From contig NZ_PDLY01000003.1 of the NCBI RefSeq assembly GCF_014048465.1, positions 304,037 through 368,036 on the forward strand: a stretch of DNA of 64,000 nt. Reading direction: 5' to 3'. The notes below the pieces were generated by a model. It searched no databases. It saw only the letters and a program-made list of their open reading frames with translations, and was not told the DNA's origin. Of the stretch, positions 29,335 through 38,068 are shown piece by piece; positions within the stretch are counted from its first letter, which is position 1; each line of letters opens with the position of its first letter. The stretch comes from Bombella mellum. GTDB taxonomy: Bacteria; Pseudomonadota; Alphaproteobacteria; Acetobacterales; Acetobacteraceae. The position numbers were made by a program, and so were the translations under genes.

Positions 29335-29787
29335 ATGCCACTTTATGAGACCGTGCTGATTGCACGTAATGATGTCTCTCAGGCTCAGGTTGAAGCCCTG
29401 GTCGAGAGCATCTCCGGAATTCTTGGCGAGCATGGTGGCACCATCCGCAAGCGTGAGTTCTGGGGCCTGCGTACCCTCGCATACCGCATCAAGAAGAACC
29501 GCAAGGGTCACTATGTCCTGCTGGGGATCGAAGCCCCGGTCGAGGCCATGAACGAGATGAGCCGCCAGATGGGCCTGCATGATGACGTGCTGCGCCTGCT
29601 GACGCTCCGTGTTGACGAGATTGACGAGACACCGTCTCCGATCCTGTCCCGCAAGGACGATCGTGGTGACCGTGGGTCCCGTGGTGGTGCTTCCCGTAGC
29701 GGCGGGCGTTATGAGAGTGGCCGTGGTGGCCGTCGCCATAACGATTCCTCAGAGACGCGCGATCACAACGCGGCTGCAGCGGAGTAA
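29335..29787 (+). CDS. rpsF: 30S ribosomal protein S6
   Basis: A 150-residue protein. Residues 1-100 are the S6 fold (MPLYETVLIARNDVSQAQVE; LRTLAYRIKKNRKGHYVLL). The rest is a Gly/Arg/Ser-rich basic tail (DRGDRGSRGGASRSGGR) ending in an Ala/Glu stretch, longer than in most bacteria. S6 pairs with S18 on the 30S platform, and rpsR follows 6 bp later. A GAAGGGAG ribosome site precedes the ATG. No ssb or priB gene lies between S6 and S18, as usual in alphaproteobacteria. Confidence 0.97.
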   Translation: MPLYETVLIARNDVSQAQVEALVESISGILGEHGGTIRKREFWGLRTLAYRIKKNRKGHYVLLGIEAPVEAMNEMSRQMGLHDDVLRLLTLRVDEIDETPSPILSRKDDRGDRGSRGGASRSGGRYESGRGGRRHNDSSETRDHNAAAAE

Positions 29788-29793
29788 GAAACC

Positions 29794-30078
29794 ATGTCAG
29801 ACACAAACACGACACCGGCCGTCAGCCCTGCTTCCCGCCGTCTGGCCGTCGGGGCACGCCGTCCCTTCTATCGCCGTCGGAAGTCCTGCCCGTTCTCCGG
29901 TGCGAACGCTCCGAAGATCGACTACAAGGATGTGCGCCTTCTGAGCCGCTTCCTGTCCGAGCGTGGCAAGATCGTTCCCAGCCGCATCACGGCAGTGTCG
30001 GCCAAAAAGCAGCGTGAACTGGCGCAGGCGATCAAGCGCGCCCGCTTCCTCGCCCTGCTCCCTTACGTTGTAAACTGA
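29794..30078 (+). CDS. rpsR: 30S ribosomal protein S18
   Basis: A 94-residue protein with the conserved core [35 protein letters not shown] and [20 protein letters not shown]. It binds S6 in the 30S platform. A 15-residue N-terminal extension ([15 protein letters not shown]) is longer than in many bacteria; its Ser/Thr/Pro composition suggests a flexible tail. It lies 6 bp after rpsF and 10 bp before rplI. Confidence 0.97.
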   Translation: MSDTNTTPAVSPASRRLAVGARRPFYRRRKSCPFSGANAPKIDYKDVRLLSRFLSERGKIVPSRITAVSAKKQRELAQAIKRARFLALLPYVVN

Positions 30079-30088
30079 GGAGCACGAC

Positions 30089-30709
30089 ATGTCCCAGACA
30101 TCACTGATTCTGCTTCAGCGCGTGGAAAACCTTGGCCAGATGGGCGACATCGTCCGTGTCAAGCCGGGGTATGCCCGCAATTTCCTGCTGCCCAAGGGCA
30201 AGGCCCTGCGTGCCACGGCGGCAAACCGTGCCCGCTTTGACAATGAGCGTGCCCAGCTGGAAGCCCTGAACATCCGCAAGCGTGAAGAGGCCGAGCGTCT
30301 CTCCGAGCGTATGCATGGCCTGAGCGTGACGCTGATCCGTCAGGCTGGTGACAGCGGCAGCCTCTATGGCTCCGTGACGCCTCGTGACATCGCTGCTGCC
30401 GCCACGGCTGCCGGTCTGACGGTTGCCCGTCAGCAGGTCGTGCTGGACGAGCCGATCAAGGTCCTTGGCCTGACGGAAGCCCGCGTCATCCTGCACCCGG
30501 AAGTTTCCATTCAGATTACGGTCAACGTGGCCCGTTCTGAGGAAGAAGCCGAGCGTCAGGCCCGTGGCGAAGTGGTCGGCCAGGAAGAGGAAGAGGACAA
30601 CATCCTCGGTGAGCTTCATGCCGAGCAGGCTGCTGAAGAAGCGGCTGCCGAGGCTGCCGCTCTGGCAGCTGAGGGCGAAGTGGCCGAAGGTGCCGGTCAC
30701 GAGGGCTGA
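30089..30709 (+). CDS. rplI: 50S ribosomal protein L9
   Basis: A 206-residue protein. The N-terminal RNA-binding domain ([36 protein letters not shown]) and central helix are standard. The C-terminal globular domain runs to about residue 150. The last 50 residues are an added acidic Glu/Ala tail ([20 protein letters not shown], then [17 protein letters not shown]), making the protein clearly longer than the usual 150. It is the last gene of the rpsF-rpsR-rplI operon and is followed by a terminator. Confidence 0.97.
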   Translation: MSQTSLILLQRVENLGQMGDIVRVKPGYARNFLLPKGKALRATAANRARFDNERAQLEALNIRKREEAERLSERMHGLSVTLIRQAGDSGSLYGSVTPRDIAAAATAAGLTVARQQVVLDEPIKVLGLTEARVILHPEVSIQITVNVARSEEEAERQARGEVVGQEEEEDNILGELHAEQAAEEAAAEAAALAAEGEVAEGAGHEG

Positions 30710-30747
30710 TCCTGGATCACCCCGTCCGGACGCAGTTCCGATGGAAG

Positions 30748-30779
30748 AACCCGGCAGGCATGTCCTGCCGGGTTTTTTC
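30748..30779 (+). terminator. Rho-independent terminator after rplI
   Basis: AACCCGGCAGG / CCTGCCGGGTT with a 5-nt loop, followed by T5. It ends the ribosomal protein operon 38 bp after the rplI stop. Confidence 0.93.
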
Positions 30780-30820
30780 ATGTCCTGGGGGCAGGATACT
30801 GGAGCAGCAGGCTCCGTTTT

Positions 30821-30849
30821 TTCTTAACTTTTAGAGGGCTTGTTATATT
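30821..30849 (+). promoter_or_regulatory. Possible cfa promoter
   Basis: A TATATT -10-like hexamer at 30844-30849 with a weak TTCTTA at 30821-30826, 17 nt apart, in an AT-rich patch. It would give a leader of about 85 nt for cfa. The -35 match is poor, so confidence is low. Confidence 0.35.
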
Positions 30850-30880
30850 CGTGGACTATGCCAAAGTCTGAAAGGTCAGC

Positions 30881-30915
30881 TGAAACAGGAGGTTGCTGGT
30901 AGCAGGCCTGTTTCA
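30881..30915 (+). promoter_or_regulatory. Inverted repeat in the cfa leader
   Basis: TGAAACAGG (30881-30889) and CCTGTTTCA (30907-30915), a perfect 9-bp pair separated by 17 nt, about 25 bp before the cfa start. It could be an RNA hairpin controlling translation or a protein site; nothing further distinguishes these. Confidence 0.45.
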
Positions 30916-30939
30916 TTCCGAATCAGGATGGAATAACGC

Positions 30940-32181
30940 ATGAAATCGGTTCTCGATGCCCTGTTAAGGCGGTTCATTTACTTTGGCAGTCTGACCGTCA
31001 CTTACAGCGATGGCACGACACGGCAGTATCAGGGAGAGAAGCCGGGGCGTGAGGCTGCCCTGCGGATTCTGACACCGGCGGCCGAGAGGGCACTGGCCCT
31101 CAAACCTGCCCTCGCCTTCGGTGAGGAGTACATGAATGGCACGGTCGTGCCCGAAGACTGCTCTCTGGAGGATGTGCTGTGGGTTGTCATCCCCAATGTG
31201 GAGCGTGGCGGCCTGCTAAGTGAGGACATCAGCGGCAGGCTGCGCTATGTCAGCCGTGTGCTGCGCCCCCTGAACTCTCTCAGGCGGTCCCGCAGTAACG
31301 TGGCCCATCATTACGACCTCAATGGCAGCCTGTATGAGCTGTTTCTGGACAGGGACCGGCAATATTCCTGCGCCTATTTCGAACATGATGACATGTCGCT
31401 TGATGAGGCCCAGGTCGCCAAGAAGCGTCACATCGCCGCCAAGCTGAATCTGGACCGTCCGGGGCTGGAGGTGCTCGACATCGGGTGCGGCTGGGGCGGC
31501 ATGGCCCTGACGCTGGCCCGTGATCACGGTGCGAAGGTGACGGGGATCACCCTGTCCGTCGAGCAGCTTCAGGTGGCCCGCCGGCGGGCCAGAGACGAGG
31601 GGCTGGATCATCTCGTCTCGTTTGAGCTGCTCGACTATCGGACACTGGAGAGGCAGTTTGACCGCATCGTTTCCGTCGGCATGTTTGAACATGTCGGGGT
31701 GCGGCAGTATGAGACATACTTCAATCACCTGAAGCGGCTTCTGAAACCGGATGGGGTTGCGGTCATCCACTCCATTGGTCGTATGGACGGGCCGGGAATG
31801 ACCAATCCGTGGATTTCCAAATACATCTTCCCCGGCGGGTATTCACCGGCCCTGAGCGAGACGCTGTCTGCTCTGGAGCAGACAGGGCTGTGGCTGACAG
31901 ACTGTGAGATATGGCGTCTGCACTATGCCAAGACGCTGGCCCACTGGCGCAGGCGTTTTGATACCAACAGGGAAAAGATACGTGCCCTGTATGATGACCG
32001 TTTCGTGCGGATGTTCGAGCTTTATCTGCTGGCCAGTGAGCTGGCCTTTCGTATTCAGGGACACATGAATTTTCAGCTTCAGATCACCCGTGGTATTGAA
32101 GCCGTCCCGCTGACCCGGGATTACATGTTCGAGGCTGAAAATGCCCAGCGTGCGAAGGATGAGGCAAAGCAGGCGTCGTGA
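30940..32181 (+). CDS. cfa: Cyclopropane-fatty-acyl-phospholipid synthase
   Basis: A 413-residue SAM-dependent enzyme that converts double bonds of membrane phospholipid acyl chains into cyclopropane rings. The SAM site is VLDIGCGWGGMALTLARDHG near residue 178. The bicarbonate/active-site region includes YSCAYFEHDDMSLDEAQ and IVSVGMFEHVG. The C-terminal FPGGYSPALSE and WRRRFDTNREKI blocks fit the family. Length is slightly above the 382 residues of the E. coli enzyme. Cyclopropane lipids aid acid and ethanol tolerance, which suits an acetic acid bacterium. It is monocistronic with a strong terminator. Confidence 0.94.
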   Translation: MKSVLDALLRRFIYFGSLTVTYSDGTTRQYQGEKPGREAALRILTPAAERALALKPALAFGEEYMNGTVVPEDCSLEDVLWVVIPNVERGGLLSEDISGRLRYVSRVLRPLNSLRRSRSNVAHHYDLNGSLYELFLDRDRQYSCAYFEHDDMSLDEAQVAKKRHIAAKLNLDRPGLEVLDIGCGWGGMALTLARDHGAKVTGITLSVEQLQVARRRARDEGLDHLVSFELLDYRTLERQFDRIVSVGMFEHVGVRQYETYFNHLKRLLKPDGVAVIHSIGRMDGPGMTNPWISKYIFPGGYSPALSETLSALEQTGLWLTDCEIWRLHYAKTLAHWRRRFDTNREKIRALYDDRFVRMFELYLLASELAFRIQGHMNFQLQITRGIEAVPLTRDYMFEAENAQRAKDEAKQAS

Positions 32182-32188
32182 AGATGAC

Positions 32189-32223
32189 AAGCCCCTCATG
32201 ATTTCTCATGAGGGGCTTTTTTT
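32189..32223 (+). terminator. Terminator shared by cfa and rsmA
   Basis: AAGCCCCTCATGA / TCATGAGGGGCTT with a 4-nt loop and T7 after it. It ends cfa, and the opposite strand can end the long convergent operon finishing with rsmA at 32223. Confidence 0.92.
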
Positions 32224-33068
32224 CAGGATGACTGTTGCCGGAGGTGGCAGCGGGCGAGGTTATCAAACTCGGCGATCGAGAGGGTTTCTGCCCGTCTGGT
32301 CGGGTCGATGCCGGTTTCTTCCAGCAGTACGGTTCCCTTGATGGGCTTCAGCGCAGCCCGCAGCATCTTGCGCCGTTGCCCGAAGGCGGCTGCCGTGACC
32401 TGTTCCATGGCCCTGAACAGGGCCGGTGACGGCTGCTCGGGATGGGGAATGATGAGGGCCACGGCCGAATGGACCTTGGGCGGTGGTGAGAAGGCCCCCG
32501 GTGGCAGGGTCAGGGCGATGGAGCAGTCGGCACACCATTGCGACAGGACGGCCAGCCGTCCGTAGGCGGATGTCCCGGGGGCGGCGCAGACCCGCTCAGC
32601 CACTTCTTTCTGGAACATCAGGGCCATGCGGGACCATTCCCCGGCCTGTCTCAGCCAGTCCACGAGCAGGGGCGTGGCTACATTGTAAGGCAGGTTGGCG
32701 ATGATCTGCCGGGGGGCAGGTGTCAGCCGGGCAGCGTCAAGTTTCAGTGCATCCTGTCGGACAATATGGAGCTGATCTGGGTAATGGGCCTGAAGCTCTT
32801 CCAGCAGGGGCCAGGCCCGTCTGTCAATTTCGACGGCATGGACCGTTCTTGCACCGGACTGTAGCAGCGCACGGGTCAGTCCCCCCGGGCCGGGGCCAAT
32901 TTCAACCACATGGCAGTCGGCGAGATTGCCCCCCAGAGCGGCAATTCTCATGCAGAGGGTCGGGTCCAGCAGGAAGTGCTGCCCCAGAGTCTTCAGGGCA
33001 TCCAGCCCGTGTGCCCGGATGCTGTCCTTCAGGGAGGGCAGCGGAGGCAGGGTCGTGTCCGTGCTCAT
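32223..33068 (-). CDS. rsmA: 16S rRNA (adenine-N6) dimethyltransferase RsmA
   Basis: A 281-residue methyltransferase (KsgA) that dimethylates two adjacent adenines near the 3' end of 16S rRNA. It has LGQHFLLDPTL, the SAM loop VVEIGPGPGGLTRALL, and the catalytic NLPYNVATPLL motif. The C-terminal domain carries FSPPPKVHSAV. Its ATG overlaps the surA stop by 4 nt. pdxA, which often lies between surA and rsmA in proteobacteria, is missing here. Confidence 0.95.
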   Translation of the reverse strand: MSTDTTLPPLPSLKDSIRAHGLDALKTLGQHFLLDPTLCMRIAALGGNLADCHVVEIGPGPGGLTRALLQSGARTVHAVEIDRRAWPLLEELQAHYPDQLHIVRQDALKLDAARLTPAPRQIIANLPYNVATPLLVDWLRQAGEWSRMALMFQKEVAERVCAAPGTSAYGRLAVLSQWCADCSIALTLPPGAFSPPPKVHSAVALIIPHPEQPSPALFRAMEQVTAAAFGQRRKMLRAALKPIKGTVLLEETGIDPTRRAETLSIAEFDNLARCHLRQQSS

Positions 33069-34477
33069 CCGTGAGACGAGGACAGCACGGTCTTGGCGGC
33101 GGGACGTATCTTGATGATGGCGTGACGGCGCAGGGACCGCTGGAGCTGCTGGGAAGCCTGCTCGACACGCTCGTTCATCAGCTGGTCGGCGATCTGGCCG
33201 GGACTCTGCTGTGCCAGATTGCGCTGCTCACGGGAGCAGACCATGAGCAGGGCGATCCCGTCCGGGGCGACCAGAGGGCGGGAGACGTGGCCTGTGGGGA
33301 TCTTGTCCACGACCTGCTTCATCTGCGGGGCAAGGCGTTCGGCGATCTGGAGGCCCGGGTTGCTCGGGCGGCTGTTGCCCAGAGAGTTGTTCAGGGCTTC
33401 CATCTCGTTGCAGCTTCGGATGGTCTGGGACGCATGGAGGGCCTTCTGGAGGGAGAGCTTCTGCTGGTCTGTCGGCTGGGCCGGATTCAGGGGGGCGTTG
33501 AAGGGGAAGAAGGCCTGTCTCATGCTGAGCAGCGTGCCCATCTGCTTGCCGATGGTCCGGCGGGCATGGACGGTGATGATCTCATAGCCCCCGGGCACCT
33601 TGATCGGATTGGAGATGGCGTTTTCCGGCATCTTCTTGACGATGGGAAGGACTTCCGGTTCGATGTTGTCTTCCTGCATCCAGCCACGGGAGCCACCCTG
33701 AAGGGCGGACTGGTCCTGTGAGAACTGGGCCGCCACGATGGGGAAGGGGGCTCCGTTGCGGAGCTGGGTGATGATGGTCTTCACGAAGGCCAGCTCGGCC
33801 TCGTCATGGCGGGGATCGACCACGGGAATGAAGATTTCGCTGATGAAATACTGTGGGCGTCCCGCTTCGGCCTGGAGGGCCTGTTCACGCTGGGTGATCT
33901 GGAGAGGCGTCACACGGCTGCGGACACCAAGGTCCTCACGGAGGACCTGCATCCAGCCGATCTGGACACGCAGCTGGTCGATCAGGGTCGTCAGGGAAAT
34001 GCCGTCAGCCTTCAGGCGGTTCCGTAGGGCGTTTTCCGGCATCCCGTTGCGGGCCTCGATGTTGTGGATGGCCTCGGCAATCTGTTCCGGTTCCACGTTA
34101 ATGTGACGGCCGAGAATTTCCTGCATCTTCAGCCGTTCATCAATCAGCTGGTTGATGAGCTGGCTGCGCATGCGGGCCATGATCTCGGGGCTGAGGGGCA
34201 GCCCCGTGGAAACGACGAAGAGCCGTGCCCTGTCCTCCACGTCACGCTGGGTCAGTATCTGCCCGTTCACGATCGCAATAATCTGGTCCTCGGTCAGGGC
34301 GGAGGGTGAGTCCGTCCCGGCAGAGGCTGGCGGCGTGGCACTGTCGGTTGTCTGCCCCTTTGGAGCCGGAGCCTGCTGCCCATGGTGTCTGGCTACGGCA
34401 GTCCCACCAGCCATCAGGGCAGCGCAGGCTGTCAGAGGCAGTAAGGCAGAGCGAGAGAGACGTGAGTAGAAGGACAT
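33065..34477 (-). CDS. surA: Periplasmic chaperone / peptidyl-prolyl isomerase SurA
   Basis: A 470-residue protein helping outer-membrane proteins fold. The start at 34477 (MSFYSRLSRSALLPLTACAA) gives a signal peptide; the frame reaches 34555 but that part runs into lptD. A SurA N-terminal chaperone region (IIAIVNGQILTQRDVEDRA; LINQLIDERLKMQEI) is followed by one parvulin domain at about 215-310 (YFISEIFIPVVD, AAQFSQDQSALQGGSRGWM) and a second degenerate one. It lies 7 bp after lptD, the protein whose folding SurA supports in E. coli. Confidence 0.92.
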   Translation of the reverse strand: MSFYSRLSRSALLPLTACAALMAGGTAVARHHGQQAPAPKGQTTDSATPPASAGTDSPSALTEDQIIAIVNGQILTQRDVEDRARLFVVSTGLPLSPEIMARMRSQLINQLIDERLKMQEILGRHINVEPEQIAEAIHNIEARNGMPENALRNRLKADGISLTTLIDQLRVQIGWMQVLREDLGVRSRVTPLQITQREQALQAEAGRPQYFISEIFIPVVDPRHDEAELAFVKTIITQLRNGAPFPIVAAQFSQDQSALQGGSRGWMQEDNIEPEVLPIVKKMPENAISNPIKVPGGYEIITVHARRTIGKQMGTLLSMRQAFFPFNAPLNPAQPTDQQKLSLQKALHASQTIRSCNEMEALNNSLGNSRPSNPGLQIAERLAPQMKQVVDKIPTGHVSRPLVAPDGIALLMVCSREQRNLAQQSPGQIADQLMNERVEQASQQLQRSLRRHAIIKIRPAAKTVLSSSHG

Positions 34478-34484
34478 GGTCAGG

Positions 34485-36929
34485 TCAGTTTCCGAACGTA
34501 CCGAGAGAGTTGAGTGAAAGGCTGAAGCCGACATTCGGTTTAGGACGCCGTCCACCGATGCGGGTATTCTGACGGGAAATATAGATGTTCAATGTAAGAC
34601 AGTCATTAGAGTAACCGATTGCCCCTCCGTTCGCCACAAATTCCTTACGGGAGAGACTGCGCCTCGTATAATAGGAGAAGTGAAAGTGTTTCCAGCGGCC
34701 GGTGACGCCACCGCTGATCTCGCTCGTCTTGCTGAGATAGGGGTTTCTGAGGACGTTGGGGTTCGCCAGTTCGGTGATGCGGGGCGTGTAGTAATAGTAG
34801 TAGGAGGTTATGGGTTCATAGACATAGCCGGCCATCATGCGGAAGAAGGGCAGACCGGCGGAGACGAGGCCTTCCCCGTAATCAAAGCTCCTGTTGTAGG
34901 GGTTGAAACGTCCCCGGGCCGTCAGGTCGAAATAGCGTGACGGCGTCATCGTGATGCGGCCCACAGGGTCGGAAAATGTATGGTTGACGCCGGAATAGGC
35001 CATGTAGGCCGGGCCGCCCTTGTTGGGATGCTCGATGAAGCTCTCGCCGATCAGCATGTCGATGGAATGGCCGTTCCAGCTCCAGTTCTGATGGATACCC
35101 ACATTGGCCCTCAGGCCACCATCCAGACGGTCCGTCCCCATGTAGCGGTTGAGGGCGAAGAGGGTCGTGTCGTTGAATTCGTAGGCGAAGCTGTCCTCGT
35201 TGGGCAGCTGCCGGTGCATGGCATTGCCGGTGTTGGGGGCGGCGATCAGCTGCACGATCGGTTCAAGGGTCTGGGAGCCGTGTCCCTTGGCAAAGGTGCG
35301 GAGGAAGGGCCAGCTCATCTTGACGGCCACCGTGGGCTGCACCTGTCCTCTCAGATGGGAGCCTGATTCCTCATAGAGAGGCTGCTCGTGCAGGCGGGTG
35401 GAGTGATAGAGCATGGAGTCGAACCGGGCGGTCAGGACCCACTGCTGGCCCCAGCTGTTGGTCCAGGGGCGGTCCCACTGCATGGCCAGCTCACCACGCT
35501 GGTCATTGGCACCATGTTTGCGGAGAATGACGAAGTCGGTCGTGTGGACACTCAGCCGCCCGCCGAGCCGGTCCGGCTCTCCCTGGAACTCGTAGGTGAA
35601 GCGGGGCAGGGAATAGGGAAGGTCCCTGTTGTTGATGATGCCCTGGTTCAGCCCCTGATAGACCTGCGTATCCAGCCGCAGGTAGGAACCGACACCAAAG
35701 CCCTCCAGATAGGCGTTGGAGTTGAGTGTGTCGTTGCCGTAGCCGGGCAGGCTGTAGTCACGCATGTAGTTGGCGGACGTGGCCCGGTTGGCATTGAAGC
35801 CCACCCGCCAGTGCGGGGAGAGGTTGAACTCGCCACGGCTGGCTATGTAGGCTTGGGCACCATGCTCCTTGCCACCATTACCAAGCTCGCCAAAGGCGTT
35901 GTAGAATGGCTGGTTGCGCAGCGTGTCGTCCGCCACACCGCCCTCGAACCGGATGTAGCCGTTATTGAGACGGTTGCGGTAGATCGTGGAAAGCTGCGGG
36001 CCGGACTTGGTGGAGACCAGCGGCGTGAAGGTGGCGTCCTGATGGCCGTCGATCACCCAGTAATAGGGGACGCTGAAAACCGTGCCGAGATAATGGTCAT
36101 GCGGTTCCAGGTTGAAGTTCAGCAGCCCGCTGTGGCGTTTCGAGCTGGGGTCCGTGACCGGCAGGTAGGGGAAATAGAAGACGGGGACGCCAAGGACACG
36201 CAGCCAGGCCCGGTCAAACTCCAGGTTCTGGTTGTCCTTGTCCTGCGTCATGCCATGCGCCCGGAGTTCCCAGAAGGGGGCATGGTCAGGATGGGCCGCA
36301 CAGACAGGGCAGGCCGTGTAGATGGGATTGGCGAAGTCGGTCACACGCTCGTTGCTGCGCCGCATCCCGCTGCTGGAGACCTTGGCCTCATTCTGCATGC
36401 GGACATAAAGGGCGGAGCTGACGGCATCCTTCATGCCGTGCGACAGCTCGACCTGGTCCGCATAGGCGACGGTGCCGTTGGGCTGTGTCAGGGCCACGTG
36501 GTGGATGGCCCGGATGACCCCGGCCGCCCTGTCATAGGTGACCGTGTCGGCCCTCAGGGCCTGCTCTCCCTGCCAGAGCCGCACGTTGCCTTCAAGGACG
36601 AGGAGACCGGTCTTGTCGTAGCTTTCATGGTCGGCCAGATAGGTCACCGGTTCAGAGCTGGACGTGCCGCCTCCATCCGTCGTGGGGGCGGATTTCGTGC
36701 TGGGTGGCAGGGTGCGGACACGCTGCGGGGCCGACACCCGGGCCGGGGAGTCCATCCGGGCGGGGCTGCTGTCCGTGTCGGTCTGGCTGGAAGGCTGCGT
36801 GGGGGCGGGAGTGTGAGCCGAGGCAGGAATGACCTGAAGCAAGGCCCCCAGAGCACTCCCTGCAAGGGCCTGGCTAAGCAGTGACCGGGGCTTTCCAATG
36901 CGGAATGGAAAGTCATCAGACAGTGGCAT
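34485..36929 (-). CDS. lptD: LPS-assembly protein LptD
   Basis: An 814-residue outer-membrane barrel that inserts lipopolysaccharide into the outer leaflet with LptE. A signal region (LLSQALAGSALGALLQVIPA) and a Ser/Thr/Pro-rich linker precede an OstA-type beta-jellyroll (about 95-190; EGNVRLWQGEQALRADTVTY). The barrel follows, containing a CPVCA pair near residue 210 and ending in Phe-rich strands. The start at 36929 forms a 4-nt overlap with lptG, which fixes it over a longer frame from 36971. It belongs to the lptF-lptG-lptD-surA run. Confidence 0.93.
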   Translation of the reverse strand: MPLSDDFPFRIGKPRSLLSQALAGSALGALLQVIPASAHTPAPTQPSSQTDTDSSPARMDSPARVSAPQRVRTLPPSTKSAPTTDGGGTSSSEPVTYLADHESYDKTGLLVLEGNVRLWQGEQALRADTVTYDRAAGVIRAIHHVALTQPNGTVAYADQVELSHGMKDAVSSALYVRMQNEAKVSSSGMRRSNERVTDFANPIYTACPVCAAHPDHAPFWELRAHGMTQDKDNQNLEFDRAWLRVLGVPVFYFPYLPVTDPSSKRHSGLLNFNLEPHDHYLGTVFSVPYYWVIDGHQDATFTPLVSTKSGPQLSTIYRNRLNNGYIRFEGGVADDTLRNQPFYNAFGELGNGGKEHGAQAYIASRGEFNLSPHWRVGFNANRATSANYMRDYSLPGYGNDTLNSNAYLEGFGVGSYLRLDTQVYQGLNQGIINNRDLPYSLPRFTYEFQGEPDRLGGRLSVHTTDFVILRKHGANDQRGELAMQWDRPWTNSWGQQWVLTARFDSMLYHSTRLHEQPLYEESGSHLRGQVQPTVAVKMSWPFLRTFAKGHGSQTLEPIVQLIAAPNTGNAMHRQLPNEDSFAYEFNDTTLFALNRYMGTDRLDGGLRANVGIHQNWSWNGHSIDMLIGESFIEHPNKGGPAYMAYSGVNHTFSDPVGRITMTPSRYFDLTARGRFNPYNRSFDYGEGLVSAGLPFFRMMAGYVYEPITSYYYYYTPRITELANPNVLRNPYLSKTSEISGGVTGRWKHFHFSYYTRRSLSRKEFVANGGAIGYSNDCLTLNIYISRQNTRIGGRRPKPNVGFSLSLNSLGTFGN

Positions 36930-38053
36930 CAGCCATCCTCCAAATGCAGCAGCAATGCTGCGGCAAGACACAAACCGGCACCCGCCGGTCCCCAGGCAGC
37001 AGGGAACGGGGGCAGAGCTCCAGACTTTCCCAGCTGCTCGGCTATCTTGGAGACCGCAAAGAGGGCGAAGCCAGCGGTGACACCAACGGCCAACATGCGC
37101 ATGATGCCGCCACGCCCGGCAGGGCGCATGGAAAAACCGGCAGAAACGAGCGTCATGGTGACGGCAAGCATAGGAAGGGCCAATAGCCCCTGAAAGTGGA
37201 GACGATAAGGTATCGTGGAAAAACCGGAATGACGCAACAGTTTAATCACCCCCGGCAGGGCCCAGAAGGACAGCGTGTCAGCTGGCAGGGTACGCATCCT
37301 TAAGGTTTCCGTAGTAAATTCGGAGGGCAGGCACAGCTCGTCCTGCCGGTATGGATGGCGGCCGCCGGAAAGGATGAGAACGTCACGGAGTCTCCAGACT
37401 CTGCCGGACAGCACGCCGGTGCGGGCCTCCATCCGACGGAGGAGGGCCATGCTGCCATCCAGCTGGAAGATGGTAATGTCCTGTCCCTTCAGGGTGGTTC
37501 CCTGCTGCCGGAGTGACCCGAGATGAAGGATGGTGTCTCCACCATGGCCGGAGGGGGTCTGTCCCACATCCCTGATCCAGAGATCGGAGAAGCTGGTGTC
37601 ATCCGGGGTGTGCCTGCCCTGAAGCCATGTCCTGTCCATCTGCACGGCCTGCCTGTAGCAGAAGGAGGAAAGCGGGGAGAGGCCGGTGCTGACGGTCATG
37701 CCCATCAGGGCGGCACAGAGGCAGGGGCTGACGAGCACCTGCCAGGCGGAGATGCCCGCCGCACGGGTCACCACCAGTTCCGAGGATCGGGCAAGACGGG
37801 AGAAGCAGATCACGCCTCCCAGCAGCACGGCAAAGGGTAGGATGTAGATTACATAATAGGGGACATGCAGGGCCGTGATCTCCAGCACATGGGCAAGACC
37901 CGTCTCGGGATGGGCGGCGGCACGGCGCAGCAGGTCTATGAAGTCGAAGAGGGAGATCAGTCCGGTCAGGGCCAGCAGGGTCAGGAAGGTCGTCAGGGTG
38001 AACCTGCGTCCTGCATAGCGGGCGAGGGTGAGGGAGAAACCGGAATGGACCAT
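36929..38053 (-). CDS. lptG: LPS export permease LptG
   Basis: A 374-residue inner-membrane protein of the LptF/LptG (YjgP/YjgQ) family, part of the LptB2FG transporter that extracts lipopolysaccharide. The first helix (YAGRRFTLTTFLTLLALTGL), the ICFSRLARSSELVVTRAAGI coupling block between helices 2 and 3, a periplasmic jellyroll, and three final helices (LPMLAVTMTLVSAGFSMRPA) are visible. It begins 15 bp after lptF and overlaps lptD by 4 nt. The LptG rather than LptF assignment rests on gene order. Confidence 0.9.
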   Translation of the reverse strand: MVHSGFSLTLARYAGRRFTLTTFLTLLALTGLISLFDFIDLLRRAAAHPETGLAHVLEITALHVPYYVIYILPFAVLLGGVICFSRLARSSELVVTRAAGISAWQVLVSPCLCAALMGMTVSTGLSPLSSFCYRQAVQMDRTWLQGRHTPDDTSFSDLWIRDVGQTPSGHGGDTILHLGSLRQQGTTLKGQDITIFQLDGSMALLRRMEARTGVLSGRVWRLRDVLILSGGRHPYRQDELCLPSEFTTETLRMRTLPADTLSFWALPGVIKLLRHSGFSTIPYRLHFQGLLALPMLAVTMTLVSAGFSMRPAGRGGIMRMLAVGVTAGFALFAVSKIAEQLGKSGALPPFPAAWGPAGAGLCLAAALLLHLEDG

Positions 38054-38068
38054 CTGGGGCAGGCTCCC

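Noticed and set aside
35388..36884. Plus-strand frame of 498 residues opposite lptD
   Set aside because: Low-complexity Gly/Val/Arg composition without motifs; lptD is certain.
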